A DNA stretch of 64,000 nt from Gemmatimonadaceae bacterium. GTDB taxonomy: Bacteria > Gemmatimonadota > Gemmatimonadetes > Gemmatimonadales > Gemmatimonadaceae. The translations under genes and the position numbers were made by a program. The stretch lies in NCBI GenBank assembly GCA_036273715.1, contig DASUHB010000031.1:1-64000 (forward strand), written 5' to 3'. The notes beneath the pieces were generated by a model. The model saw nothing but the letters and a program-made list of their open reading frames with translations. It was not told where the DNA came from and did not search any database. The stretch's first letter is position 1. Each line of letters opens with the position of its first letter. Shown piece by piece: positions 31,224 to 39,986 of this stretch.

Positions 31224-32524
31224 CAGCGGCTCTCTACGTTAGGCGTGTCATCCGACGGCGCCTCGGTGTCCGACGACTCGAGCCCGAAGAGGTATCGGAG
31301 CGCATCCACGATCGCCAATCCGTGTCCGTTCGCCGATGCCGCGCGCAGCCGCACGCTGGGCTCGTGCAAGAATTTGTTCATCAGGGCTCGGGAAAAAAGG
31401 TCGACGGCCGCGCGGTCATCCGGGGGAAGGTGCGCGAGCTTCTTGAGAGCGTGCGCGAGCTCGTCTTCGCGCACGCGGTCCATCCGCGAACGAAATGTGC
31501 GGAGCACCGGCACGGCCGCCAACCCGGCCAGCCATTGCCAGTACAGCTCCACCTCTTCCGCGATCACCGACTCGGCGCTCGGGAGCTCCTGTCGCCGCCG
31601 TTCGATGTTGTTGGCGACCACAGACCGGAGGTCATCGAGGTCGTACAGGAACACGTTGTCGAGCGTGCCGACATCGGCAGCGACGTCGCGCGGCAGGGCG
31701 ATGTCGAGGATGCAGAGCGGCCGGTCGCCACGCTGACGCATCGCCGGCTCGACCTGCGCGCGCTCGACGATCGGGTGCGGCGCCGCCGTCGAGCAGAGCA
31801 ACACGTCGACGTCGGCGAGTCTCGGCCAGCAGTCTTCGTAGCGCAACGCTTCTCCCCCGTGCCGCTCGGCGAGGGACACGGCGCGCTCGTGCGTCCGGTT
31901 CGCCACGACCGCGGTGCGGACTCCTTCGCTCACGAGGCACTGGAGGGCGAGGTCGGCCATGTCGCCGGCGCCAAGGACCATGGCGCGGCGTCCGCTGAGC
32001 GAGCCGAAGATTTTCTTGGCCAGCTGCACGGCGGCGGAGCTCACCGATGCGGCCCCGCGGCCAACCGCAGTCTCGGTGCGGATGCGCGACGCGACGAGCA
32101 GCGACGACTGGAAGAGGCGATTGAGGATCGCGCGCGACGTACTGCGGCTCGCCTCCCAGGCATCGCGCACCTGTCCGTGGATCTGCGCTTCGCCGAGGAT
32201 CATGGAGTCGAGGCCGGATGCCACGCGATACAGATGCGCGACGGCTTCACGATCGCGCCGCACGTATCCATACGACGCCGCGTCCGCGCTTCCGCCTAAC
32301 CGGCGCGACAGGTGCGCCCAGATGCCCGGCGCGGCGGGCGCGTCGCCTTCCACGACGTAGACTTCGGTGCGGTTGCACGTCGAGAGCAGCGCGATCTCGC
32401 TGGCGCAGGTGATCTGCGCGAGCTCCTCGAGCACGCGCGGCGTTTCGTGCGACGAGACGGCCACTTTTTCGCGCACGTCGATCGGCGCGGTGTGGTGGCT
32501 CAGGCCGGCCAGGATCAGCGCCAT
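31223..32524 (-). CDS. hemA: Glutamyl-tRNA reductase
   Basis: Reduces Glu-tRNA to glutamate-1-semialdehyde, the first step of tetrapyrrole synthesis in the C5 pathway. 433 residues. The catalytic Cys50 lies in LLSTCNRTEVY; GLSHHTAPIDVREK begins the protein; YRVASGLDSMILGEAQI and the NADPH loop VLGAGDMADLA are also conserved. ATG 32522-32524 overlaps the preceding gene by ten bases; upstream codons belong to that gene. The TGA shares a base with the ATG of the epimerase gene. Confidence 0.96.
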   Translation of the reverse strand: MALILAGLSHHTAPIDVREKVAVSSHETPRVLEELAQITCASEIALLSTCNRTEVYVVEGDAPAAPGIWAHLSRRLGGSADAASYGYVRRDREAVAHLYRVASGLDSMILGEAQIHGQVRDAWEASRSTSRAILNRLFQSSLLVASRIRTETAVGRGAASVSSAAVQLAKKIFGSLSGRRAMVLGAGDMADLALQCLVSEGVRTAVVANRTHERAVSLAERHGGEALRYEDCWPRLADVDVLLCSTAAPHPIVERAQVEPAMRQRGDRPLCILDIALPRDVAADVGTLDNVFLYDLDDLRSVVANNIERRRQELPSAESVIAEEVELYWQWLAGLAAVPVLRTFRSRMDRVREDELAHALKKLAHLPPDDRAAVDLFSRALMNKFLHEPSVRLRAASANGHGLAIVDALRYLFGLESSDTEAPSDDTPNVESR

Positions 32525-33138
32525 GCCGCCAGCTCCTGCGAGAACCGCCCGCTCTCGACGGCGTCGCAGAACGTATCGCCGACCAGCGACGCCGACGCGC
32601 TGCGCCATTCGTCCCGCGAGCCCGCATCCAGCAGCCGCCGCCTGAGTCGCGCCAGGGCCGACACGGCGGCGGCATATCGCGTGTCGAACCGGGACGCAAT
32701 CGCGTCGCGCACGCGCGCGGCCACGCCAGGCACTCCGCCCGCCGTGACGGCCACCACGAGGTCGCCCGCCCGGTGCGTAGCCAGCGTGATGAACGTGCCG
32801 GCGCCGGGATCGTCGGCGAGGTTCACCAACATGCCTAACGTACGGGCCGCGTCCGCGACGCGCACGTTGACGTCGGCGCGATCGGTGGCCGCGACGACAA
32901 GGGTGGTTCGGCCCGGGACGACGTTGGGCGACAGGTCCGCCGGCGCGAACGGGCGCGCCTCGATGGTGCACCGCTCGCTGCCTAACGCACGCACGCCGGC
33001 GCCGGGCTCGACGGCGATGATGCGCACGCGCGCTCCCGCGTCCAGCAGCGCCCGCGCTTTCCGTTCCGCCACGTTGCCGCCGCCGACGATCACGGCGTCC
33101 ACCCGCGCGCCGTCGAGCGCGATCGGATACGCGCTCAC
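32515..33138 (-). CDS. Precorrin-2 dehydrogenase / sirohydrochlorin ferrochelatase (CysG N-terminal type)
   Basis: Oxidises precorrin-2 to sirohydrochlorin and may insert iron for siroheme. 207 residues from GTG 33136-33138, which overlaps the upstream TGA as GTGA. The NAD-binding start VDAVIVGGGNVAERKARALL, then VVAATDRADVNVRVADAART and LVNLADDPGAGTFI are the Met8/CysG-N signatures. The frame is open much further upstream, but that part overlaps the cytochrome assembly gene and has no support. Clustering with hemA is common. Confidence 0.9.
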   Translation of the reverse strand: MSAYPIALDGARVDAVIVGGGNVAERKARALLDAGARVRIIAVEPGAGVRALGSERCTIEARPFAPADLSPNVVPGRTTLVVAATDRADVNVRVADAARTLGMLVNLADDPGAGTFITLATHRAGDLVVAVTAGGVPGVAARVRDAIASRFDTRYAAAVSALARLRRRLLDAGSRDEWRSASASLVGDTFCDAVESGRFSQELAAWR

Positions 33139-33941
33139 AGGAAGCGTCCCTTGAGCGGGTCGATCATGCGGAACGCGATGTAGAGCACCACCACGCCGGC
33201 GAACAAGAGGTTGGTGAGCATCGCCGCGCGGTGCGCAGACCATCCGCGAACCACACGGCCGATGGTCAGCGCGGTGACCGCGAGCCAGGCGCTGTACGCC
33301 CACACCATTTTGATCGCGTGTCCCGTGCGGTACTCGAGCGCGTAGCTCGACGCGAGCCCGATGCCCACCGTGAGCGCGAGCCAGCCGGCGACCACCGCTA
33401 CGTGATTCACGCGATCCAGCGTCTCGAGCGGCGGGAAGAACCGGAAGATCGCGCCGAATCGCCGCGACTTGAGCTCGCGCCGCTCGACCAGGTACATGAC
33501 GCCTGCCGCCGCCGCGGTCGCGAACGCTGCGATGCCGAGGAAGCTCAGCGCGATGTGCGACGTGAGCCACACGCCGCGCATGCCGTTGGCCTCCGGTCCG
33601 GGAACCATGCCGGCGAGCGATGCAAACCCCGTGAGCAGCGCGGCGAGTGGCGCCGCAAACAGTGTGAGGCTGACTTCGCGCGCGAGTACTTCGACCACGA
33701 GCAGCGTGACGGCAACGAGCAACGCCGCGAACGACAGCGCGGGACCGAGGCCGGTGAGCGGCGGTTCGTCGTGAATGCGGACGAACTGGACCAGCGCCGC
33801 CGCGTGAATGGCGATGCCGGCCGCCAGAACCCAGACGACGCTGCGCACTGGAGCGCGAATTGGGCGAGCAAACGGAATGGCCGCCAATCCCGCAGCAGCG
33901 AGATACAGCACGATGGCGACGGCGTGCGCGAGGGCGATCAT
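33135..33941 (-). CDS. CcsA/HemX-type cytochrome c assembly membrane protein
   Basis: 268 residues with about eight membrane helices. The CcsA/CcmC signature region is present: WLTSHIALSFLGIAAF with a conserved His and, further on, LDRVNHVAVVAGWLALTVGI and YRTGHAIKMVWAYSAWLAV, which place His residues near the periplasmic side for heme handling. HemX next to hemA has been proposed to affect glutamyl-tRNA reductase; CcsA helps heme reach apocytochrome c. The two families are hard to separate at this length, but the hemA neighbourhood favours HemX. Confidence 0.85.
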   Translation of the reverse strand: MIALAHAVAIVLYLAAAGLAAIPFARPIRAPVRSVVWVLAAGIAIHAAALVQFVRIHDEPPLTGLGPALSFAALLVAVTLLVVEVLAREVSLTLFAAPLAALLTGFASLAGMVPGPEANGMRGVWLTSHIALSFLGIAAFATAAAAGVMYLVERRELKSRRFGAIFRFFPPLETLDRVNHVAVVAGWLALTVGIGLASSYALEYRTGHAIKMVWAYSAWLAVTALTIGRVVRGWSAHRAAMLTNLLFAGVVVLYIAFRMIDPLKGRFL

Positions 33942-33951
33942 GTCGGTGCGT

Positions 33952-33957
33952 AATCTA
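33952..33957 (-). promoter_or_regulatory. Possible -10 box of the hem-tol-tat-lptD series
   Basis: TAGATT on the minus strand lies ten bases before the ATG at 33941, the same hexamer as the -10 proposed for the ppiD-like gene. The -35 side is weak. If real, the transcript is almost leaderless. The intergenic stretch also holds the terminator of the LysM gene. Confidence 0.25.
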
Positions 33958-34003
33958 CTGAGGATCAGGCAGATCCGTACATGGGCGTCCCGGTTTTCTC
34001 CCG

Positions 34004-34043
34004 CAAAAAACGCAGACGGGGAAGGCGCGCGCGCGCCTTCCCC
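34004..34043 (-). terminator. Intrinsic terminator of the LysM gene
   Basis: GGGGAAGGCGCGC (34018-34030) is followed directly by its exact reverse complement (34031-34043), giving a stem of at least 11 bp with a CGCG loop. On the minus strand, seven bases later, TTTTTT (34005-34010) follows. It sits between the LysM stop (34095) and the CcsA/HemX start (33941). Confidence 0.8.
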
Positions 34044-34094
34044 GTCACCTTCATCCTGCGATCGTGCCGTGCTCGTGCACGGCGAGGGAATCGA

Positions 34095-35429
34095 TCACGG
34101 CATGCGCGCGGTGAGGCGTGCAGGCGTTCCGATTTTGATCGACGGCTGACGCTGGTCGAGAATAATTGCGGTGGTGCCGTGGTCCGTCACCCTGACCACC
34201 TGCGCCAGCGCAATCGGTTCCTCCGGCAGCGTCACCTGGTCTGTCGTGCCGGGAACCGTCGCTTTCTCGCGCGGACGATACAGCGTGAATTCATCGCCGA
34301 GCTTGACGCCGTCTTTGGTGGTCGCATCCAGGATTATGTAAAAGCCGACCGTCGGAAGCACGGCGCGCGACGGGATGAAAATCACACGGGCCTGTGGGCC
34401 CAGCTGCAGCGGTGCAGCGTGCGCGTCAGTCGACATGTTGAATCGATCGAGCGGCATGACGCCCTGTCCGATGAGCACTTCGTCGTACTGCTGAATGATG
34501 CGCACCGTGGTGGCTTCGCCGCCGTTGTCCGTCGCTTCGACCTGAACGATGGCTGTGGGCTGCATGACTTGTCCGCCATCGATGAGTGTCGGGCCGCGGT
34601 TGAACACCACCAGGCGATCTCCCTTCGCGGCGACGACGCCGGCAGGCAGCGTGATATAGGCGCGCGATTCGGGACCGAGGCGCTCAGCGACCGCGAGTGT
34701 TTTGGCGATGCCCGGAATATCAGCAGTGGCGACGAGCTTGCCTTGCGCCTTCGGCCCACCCACTGCGTCCAACCACGGCGCGGCGTAAAACTCCCCGACA
34801 CGTACGGGCGTGTGCGCATACTCGATCGATGTCGGCTCGAGATGGTTGCCGCCGGTCAACCGCTTCCTGAAATCCTCGCGGAACACGGTTGGGCCGCCCG
34901 AGCGCATCGGCACCGGCTCTGGCTGGAAGCGCGGCTCCATTTGATCGACCGGATCGGCGGCGACGTTCTGAACACCGCCGGGGATGTGAAGCACCTGGCC
35001 GGGATAGATCCAGTGCGGATCACGGACGATGGTCGTGTTGATGCGATAAATCTCCGGCCACAAGAAGGGATCGTTCAGGTACGTCTGGGAAAGATCCCAC
35101 AGCGTGTCGCCTTTCTTGACCGTGTGCGTCTGTGCGCCCTGAGTAGAGTCCGAGGGATTCGACGCTTGCGTGGTGTCGGATGCCGCGGGCGCCACGACAG
35201 CTGCCGGCTTGGTCATCGTGTCTGCGGGCGAGGCAGCCTGCGTATCCACCGGCGGCGACTGCGCGGGCGGCGTTTGCGGCGCCGGAGCTGGTTGCGAGGT
35301 GGAATCTTGCTGGGCGGACAGCGCCGTTGATACGGCCGCGACGGCGAGCAGCGCGACTAACCAGCCAGCACGACTGTTCGGGCGCATGGCCGACTGCCCA
35401 TGAGCTGCGGAGTGCGTGAACGGACGCAT
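34095..35429 (-). CDS. Exported LysM-domain protein
   Basis: 444 residues. A signal peptide (hydrophobic core AGWLVALLAVAAVSTALSA near 21-39) and a Pro/Thr/Ala-rich stretch precede one LysM domain (about 101-150: THTVKKGDTLWDLSQTYLND and PGQVLHIPGG) that binds peptidoglycan. The remaining 290 residues form an unassigned beta-rich region. The far N-terminal ATG (35427-35429) has GAGG about eight bases upstream; ATG 35385-35387 would give a more normal signal peptide. It is a single gene with its own terminator. The structure suggests a cell-wall-associated role, possibly with Tol-Pal; nothing shows that directly. Confidence 0.85.
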   Translation of the reverse strand: MRPFTHSAAHGQSAMRPNSRAGWLVALLAVAAVSTALSAQQDSTSQPAPAPQTPPAQSPPVDTQAASPADTMTKPAAVVAPAASDTTQASNPSDSTQGAQTHTVKKGDTLWDLSQTYLNDPFLWPEIYRINTTIVRDPHWIYPGQVLHIPGGVQNVAADPVDQMEPRFQPEPVPMRSGGPTVFREDFRKRLTGGNHLEPTSIEYAHTPVRVGEFYAAPWLDAVGGPKAQGKLVATADIPGIAKTLAVAERLGPESRAYITLPAGVVAAKGDRLVVFNRGPTLIDGGQVMQPTAIVQVEATDNGGEATTVRIIQQYDEVLIGQGVMPLDRFNMSTDAHAAPLQLGPQARVIFIPSRAVLPTVGFYIILDATTKDGVKLGDEFTLYRPREKATVPGTTDQVTLPEEPIALAQVVRVTDHGTTAIILDQRQPSIKIGTPARLTARMP

Positions 35430-35463
35430 GTACGCCTCATGATCGGTGCGAGAACCAGCGGGA

Positions 35464-35507
35464 GCGATGAGGAAGTCCGGGCGTGTCTGGCGCGCCCGGC
35501 TCCTCGC
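35464..35507. other. Strong imperfect hairpin between ssb and the LysM gene
   Basis: CCGGGCG (35477-35483) pairs with 35493-35499, and outer arms GCGATGAGGA and TCCTCGC can extend the stem with one bulge. No T-tract follows on the minus strand, so it may be a rho-dependent or structural element. A second short hairpin (CTGACCGA 35541-35548 with 35555-35562) overlaps the ssb stop codon. Confidence 0.45.
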
Positions 35508-35558
35508 TAGTGAGACGCACCGGATACGTCCGAGTCACGGCTGACCGAATGCACTCGG

Positions 35559-36077
35559 TCAGAACGGAAGATCGTCGTCTTCCTCTTCGAGCGAGCCCTT
35601 GAAATCCTCGAATTCTCCAGTGCCACTGCCTGAGGCCGCCGATGATCCGGCCACCGCGCCGCGCGACCGATCCGCGGACGCTCGACTGCGCGCCGGCGCC
35701 TCGCCCTCCATGCCGTCGGCGTTCGCGCCGCCGCGACCCGAGAGCATGATCATCTCTCGAACGTTGATCTCGGTCATGTAGCGCGTCTGATTTTCTTTGT
35801 CCTGCCATTGGCGATACTCGATGCGCCCTTCGACGTAGACCTTGTCCCCTTTCTTGAGGTAGCGCTCGACGATATCCGCCAGTTGGCTCACCTTTGAATT
35901 CCAAACGACGCAACGGTGCCATTCCGTTTTCTCTTGCCGATCACCCGACGGACCGTTCCAGCTCCGGCTGGTGGCGAGTGAAAACGTTGCCACGCGACTT
36001 CCGTTGGACGTGGACCGCACCTCAGGATCGGCGCCGAGGTTTCCGATCAACGTGACTTTATTCAAGCTTCGACTCAC
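35559..36077 (-). CDS. ssb: Single-stranded DNA-binding protein
   Basis: Coats and protects single-stranded DNA and recruits repair proteins. 172 residues. OB fold at 1-113 (NKVTLIGNLGADPEV, WHRCVVWNS, GDKVYVEGRIEYRQW), a flexible Gly/Ser/Ala linker (about 114-160) and the acidic tip DDDLPF at 167-172, the standard docking tail. The GTG start (36075-36077) has a strong AGGAGG about six bases upstream. Confidence 0.97.
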   Translation of the reverse strand: MSRSLNKVTLIGNLGADPEVRSTSNGSRVATFSLATSRSWNGPSGDRQEKTEWHRCVVWNSKVSQLADIVERYLKKGDKVYVEGRIEYRQWQDKENQTRYMTEINVREMIMLSGRGGANADGMEGEAPARSRASADRSRGAVAGSSAASGSGTGEFEDFKGSLEEEDDDLPF

Positions 36078-36116
36078 AAGGCCTCCTGGCAGATGGCGTG
36101 ATCACTCGCGGACGAC

Positions 36117-36122
36117 AGTATA
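36117..36122 (-). promoter_or_regulatory. Likely -10 box of ssb
   Basis: TATACT on the minus strand, 40 bases before the ssb GTG, within a locally less GC-rich stretch. No good -35 hexamer is found at 16-18 bases (TTGCTG is 21 bases away), so an activator or an extended element may be needed. Confidence 0.35.
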
Positions 36123-36170
36123 GACAGCCAGCGATTGAGTCGCCAGCAAACGAACGCGAGGTGGTGCAAA

Positions 36171-36665
36171 TCATCGCGGAGCATGCGTCCGCGGTTGGTG
36201 CAAGTCGAGTTTGAGGACGAGCGCATCTTCGGTCGGCGTGCGATAGTAGCGTCGGCGGCGCATCACCTGCACGAACCCACGCGACGCGTACAGTGCGCGC
36301 GCCACCTCGTTCGAGTCCCGCACCTCGAGATACACCGACGTCACGTCGCGGGTGCGCGCCTCATCGAGCGCGGCATCGAGCAGCGAGCCGCCAATGCCCC
36401 GCCTGCGCGACGTCGATGCGACCGCGAGGTTCGCAATCTCGCCTTCGTCCACTATGTACCAGGCGACGACATAGCCGTGTACGAGCCCATCATCATCGTA
36501 CGCGACGGCAAACAGCGCCCGCGGATCGCCCAACAAATTTTCGAACGATGCCCACGTCCACGCGTCGGAGAACGCTTCCGTCTCGAGCGCGACGACCCGA
36601 GCGATGTCCTTCGCCCTCGCGGGACGAATGCGCACGGCATCGCGGGATTCGGGGAGCGGCCACAT
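36171..36665 (-). CDS. rimI: RimI-like ribosomal-protein N-acetyltransferase
   Basis: A GNAT acetyltransferase, 164 residues. The acetyl-CoA loop is ASTSRRRGIGGSLL (near residues 78-91), and WASFENLLGDPRALFAVA with WYIVDEGEIANLAV matches RimI, which acetylates the N terminus of ribosomal protein S18. The start ATG 36663-36665 lies five bases after the tsaB stop. Position behind tsaE-tsaB supports the RimI call, since the three genes often travel together. Substrate not proven. Confidence 0.9.
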   Translation of the reverse strand: MWPLPESRDAVRIRPARAKDIARVVALETEAFSDAWTWASFENLLGDPRALFAVAYDDDGLVHGYVVAWYIVDEGEIANLAVASTSRRRGIGGSLLDAALDEARTRDVTSVYLEVRDSNEVARALYASRGFVQVMRRRRYYRTPTEDALVLKLDLHQPRTHAPR

Positions 36666-36670
36666 TGCGA

Positions 36671-37351
36671 TCACCGAGCGTACAGCGGTCGTCCATGTGC
36701 CTGCTCCCACCTCACCTGCGCCTCCGCGGCCCGACCGTAGTTCGGCTCCCACGTCGCGAGATCGGCGGGTCCACCGGCATCGATCAGCGGTTGCACGCGG
36801 GCGACTCCCCGGGCGTGCGGCGTGAGGTGGCCTGCCTGATCCGGTCCGACCAGGCGCGCGCCGAATCGCGAGGCGTACGCTTCAATGTGTGCGCGCGGTT
36901 GGACGGACATCCCATCGATCTCACCGATGGCGCATTGGTCATCCACCTCGAACGCTTCGGTGTACATGTCGCCGCGGAGCGCGTCGAGCACGGCGACATA
37001 GCGTCCTGGCCGCCGCGCGACATCATTGCCCGCGACGATCAACAACAGCGACGACACGCCATAAAACGGAATCCTCGCTGCACCGTCACCGAACGCGAGC
37101 GCTTTTGCTATCGACGCCGCAATACGCAGACCGGTGAAGCTTCCGGGGCCGCTGCCGCACACGATGCGCGCAACGTTGTCGAGCGTAGCTCCCGACGTGC
37201 GCAGCAACTCGACGATGGCTGGAAGGAGCGTTTCGCGTCCGACGTTGCGCATCGCCACCTCGGAGGCGGCAAGCTCCTCGGCGCCAGAGAGGAGCGCCAC
37301 CGTTCCAGCGTGAGTCGAGGCGTCCAGCGCCAGCGTCAGCGCGCGTGTCAC
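36671..37351 (-). CDS. tsaB: tRNA t6A modification protein TsaB
   Basis: A partner of TsaD in making threonylcarbamoyladenosine at tRNA position 37. 226 residues. The N-terminal ASKHA fold is visible: LALDASTHAGTVALL, then VCGSGPGSFTGLRIAASIAKALAFG, the TsaB signature. The GTG start (37349-37351) overlaps the tsaE TGA as GTGA, so the longer upstream reading is rejected. Together with tsaE here, part of the t6A machinery is encoded; tsaD and tsaC are not in the window. Confidence 0.93.
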   Translation of the reverse strand: MTRALTLALDASTHAGTVALLSGAEELAASEVAMRNVGRETLLPAIVELLRTSGATLDNVARIVCGSGPGSFTGLRIAASIAKALAFGDGAARIPFYGVSSLLLIVAGNDVARRPGRYVAVLDALRGDMYTEAFEVDDQCAIGEIDGMSVQPRAHIEAYASRFGARLVGPDQAGHLTPHARGVARVQPLIDAGGPADLATWEPNYGRAAEAQVRWEQAHGRPLYAR

Positions 37352-37809
37352 CCGGCGAGCAGCAGCCGGCGCTCGGAGTCGCGGGCGTCGTATTCGAGAT
37401 CGATCGGCACGACGTCGGCCGGAAGGCGGCTGCCCGCCCGCTCCGGCCACTCGACGAGCACGATGGCATGTGCGCTCACGAGCTCATCCCATCCGATGTT
37501 GGTGAGCTCGGCCGGCGTGCCTAACCGGTAGAGATCGAGGTGGTAGATCGTAGCGGTGGCGCCCGCGTAGCGGTGCACGAGCGCGAACGTCGGGCTCGTG
37601 ACCGGCTCGCGAACTCCGGCGCCGGCGCAGATGGCTTGCACGAGCGTCGTCTTGCCGGCGCCGAGGTCGCCCGAGATGGCGACGACGAGCGGCGGTCGCG
37701 CCGATGCGCCGAAATCCTTGCCCCATGCGATGAGCTCATCGCGCGTCAGCGCGATACGCCCGCGCGCCGCCCCCTCAGGCACGACGTGGTGATGTGGCGG
37801 CGTGGTCAC
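37348..37809 (-). CDS. tsaE: tRNA t6A modification ATPase TsaE
   Basis: The ATPase that resets the TsaB-TsaD complex. 153 residues. Walker [10 protein letters not shown] (residues 47-55 by count), then [16 protein letters not shown], which is typical for the family, and [13 protein letters not shown]. The GTG start (37807-37809) overlaps the uvrB stop as GTGA. Slightly long at the N terminus (HHHVVPEG segment), otherwise normal. Confidence 0.94.
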   Translation of the reverse strand: MTTPPHHHVVPEGAARGRIALTRDELIAWGKDFGASARPPLVVAISGDLGAGKTTLVQAICAGAGVREPVTSPTFALVHRYAGATATIYHLDLYRLGTPAELTNIGWDELVSAHAIVLVEWPERAGSRLPADVVPIDLEYDARDSERRLLLAG

Positions 37810-39851
37810 CGCGCCGCCCGCAGACGGTCGAGTCCCCCAGCGCGGCGCGCCACGTTGCCGTCCATCTTCGCCCGGAGCTCGAAGATCTGGTCGCGCAGCG
37901 CCGCGGCGGCTTCGAAGTCCAGTTGGCCTGCCGCTTCTTTCATCTGCTGCTCGAGCATCGCCACGAGCGCCGCCACATCCATTTCCTTCTCGTAAGTCGA
38001 CACGCGCTCGGCGACGCGGCGCTGGGTCTCACGTTCGCCGCGCGCATCGGCCACGCGGGTGATGAAGCGAACCTGCTCCGTGCTCTTGACCACGCTGCGC
38101 GGGGTGATCTGGTGCTCGACGTTGTGCGCCATCTGCAATTCGCGGCGGCGGCGCGTCTCGTCGATGCACCGTTGCATCGAACCGGTCATCCGGTCGGCGT
38201 AGAAAATGGCGGTGCCCGCCACGTTGCGCGCCGCGCGGCCCACGGTCTGGATGAGGGAGCGATCGCTGCGGAGGAAGCCTTCCTGGTCGGCGTCGAGAAT
38301 CGCCACGAGCGACACCTCCGGCAGATCCAGGCCTTCGCGCAACAGGTTGATGCCGACGAGGACGTCGAAGTCGCCTAACCGGAGACCGCGCACGATTTCC
38401 ATGCGTTCGATGGCATCGATGTCCGAGTGCATGTATCGCACGCGGACGCCCATCTGCTGCAGATAGTCGGTGAGATCTTCCGCCATCCGCTTGGTGAGCG
38501 TGGTGACGAGCACGCGTTCGCCGCGCTGCTCGCGCAGCCGGATCTCGTGCAGCAGGTCATCCACCTGTCCGCGCACCGGGCGCACCTGGATTTCGGGATC
38601 GATGAGTCCAGTTGGGCGGATGATCTGCTCGACGACGACGCCTTCCGAGAGCTGCAGCTCGAGCTCGCCGGGCGTGGCCGACACGAAGATCGCGCGCGGC
38701 GTGAGCGACAAGAACTCATCGAACATGAGCGGCCGGTTGTCGAGCGCACTCGGCAGACGGAATCCGTAGTCGACGAGCGTGAGTTTCCGCGCGCGGTCGC
38801 CGTTGAACATGCCGCCGATCTGCGGCAGCGTGACGTGCGACTCGTCGACGACGACCAGGAAGTCCTCGGGAAAGTAGTCGAACAAGCACGCCGGCCGCTC
38901 GCCTTCGGCGCGCCCCGAAATGTGCCGCGAATAGTTCTCGATACCCGCGCAGGTCCCGATCTCCATCAACATCTCGATGTCGAAATTGGTCCGGGACTCG
39001 AGACGCTGGGCCTCGAGCAGTTTGCCTGCGTCGCGGAGCAGCGTGAGGCGCTCGTCGAGCTCGGCTCGGATGAGACCGAGCGCGCGCTCGAGGGTGGCGC
39101 GCGAGGTGACGAAGTGTTTGGCCGGATAGATCGCAGCACGCTCGAGCTCCGCGATCGTGCGGCCGGTGACGATGTCGATCTTGGAGATGCGTTCGACCTG
39201 GTCGCCCCACATCTCGATGCGCACACCCTGCTCCTCGTACGCCGGGAAGATCTCGACAGTATCGCCACGCACGCGGAACGTGCCCCGATCGAAGGCGACG
39301 TCGTTGCGCGAATACTGGATGCCGACGAGCGCGCGCAGGATGTCGTCGCGTCCGCGCATTTCGCCGCGCTTGACCAGCACCATCCGCTCGCGATACTCGA
39401 CCGGGTCGCCTAACCCGTAGATCGCCGAGACGGTAGCGACGATGATGACGTCGTCGCGCTCCATGAGGCTCGACGTCGCGCGCAGCCGGAGCCGGTCGAT
39501 GTCTTCGTTGATCGACGCGTCCTTTTCGATGTACGTGTCGGTGGACGGCACGTACGCTTCCGGCTGGTAGTAGTCGTAGTACGAGATGAAGTATTCGACT
39601 GCGTTGTTCGGGAAAAAGCTCTTGAGCTCACCGTACAGTTGGGCGGCGAGCGTCTTGTTGTGCGACAGCACGAGCGTCGGCTTCCCGTGCGCCTGGATGA
39701 CGTTGGCAACGGTCATCGTCTTTCCGGATCCCGTGACACCGAGGAGCGTCTGGAACCGGTCGCCGCGTTGAAGTCCCGCCGAGAGCTCGGTGATGGCGCG
39801 CGGCTGATCGCCGGCGGGTTCGAAGGGCGCGGTGAGGGCGAAGTCGGCCAT
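37806..39851 (-). CDS. uvrB: Excinuclease ABC subunit B
   Basis: The damage-verifying helicase-like subunit of nucleotide excision repair. 681 residues. Walker A GVTGSGKT (38-45), the beta-hairpin [12 protein letters not shown] (about 90-102), helicase motifs (VVDESH, SATPGE), the conserved [11 protein letters not shown], and the C-terminal UVR domain ([25 protein letters not shown]) that binds UvrC. ATG 39849-39851 is chosen because the upstream codons would lie in the GGCGGACA repeat. The -10-like TACTAT lies about 11 bases before the ATG, so the mRNA may be nearly leaderless. Confidence 0.97.
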   Translation of the reverse strand: MADFALTAPFEPAGDQPRAITELSAGLQRGDRFQTLLGVTGSGKTMTVANVIQAHGKPTLVLSHNKTLAAQLYGELKSFFPNNAVEYFISYYDYYQPEAYVPSTDTYIEKDASINEDIDRLRLRATSSLMERDDVIIVATVSAIYGLGDPVEYRERMVLVKRGEMRGRDDILRALVGIQYSRNDVAFDRGTFRVRGDTVEIFPAYEEQGVRIEMWGDQVERISKIDIVTGRTIAELERAAIYPAKHFVTSRATLERALGLIRAELDERLTLLRDAGKLLEAQRLESRTNFDIEMLMEIGTCAGIENYSRHISGRAEGERPACLFDYFPEDFLVVVDESHVTLPQIGGMFNGDRARKLTLVDYGFRLPSALDNRPLMFDEFLSLTPRAIFVSATPGELELQLSEGVVVEQIIRPTGLIDPEIQVRPVRGQVDDLLHEIRLREQRGERVLVTTLTKRMAEDLTDYLQQMGVRVRYMHSDIDAIERMEIVRGLRLGDFDVLVGINLLREGLDLPEVSLVAILDADQEGFLRSDRSLIQTVGRAARNVAGTAIFYADRMTGSMQRCIDETRRRRELQMAHNVEHQITPRSVVKSTEQVRFITRVADARGERETQRRVAERVSTYEKEMDVAALVAMLEQQMKEAAGQLDFEAAAALRDQIFELRAKMDGNVARRAGGLDRLRAAR

Positions 39852-39891
39852 AAGCCTTAAATATAGTAGCCTTCGACGGGATTTGTTCGGG

Positions 39892-39986
39892 AAAGGCGGA
39901 CAAAGCGCTGACACCGCCGGATTGCTTTGCACCGAAGGCGGAGCGGTCTGTTCAATCCGGCTGTATTCGCGTTTTGTCCGCCTTCA
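39892..39986 (-). repeat. GGCGGACA-type repeat between the ppGpp enzyme and uvrB
   Basis: The TGA of the ppGpp enzyme (39984-39986) is followed on the minus strand by AGGCGGACAAAACGCG. Near 39892-39908 the plus strand reads AAAGGCGGACAAAGCGCTG, so the ends form an inverted repeat of about 16 bases with one or two mismatches. It occupies most of the 130-base spacer upstream of uvrB and could terminate or insulate transcription. Confidence 0.75.
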
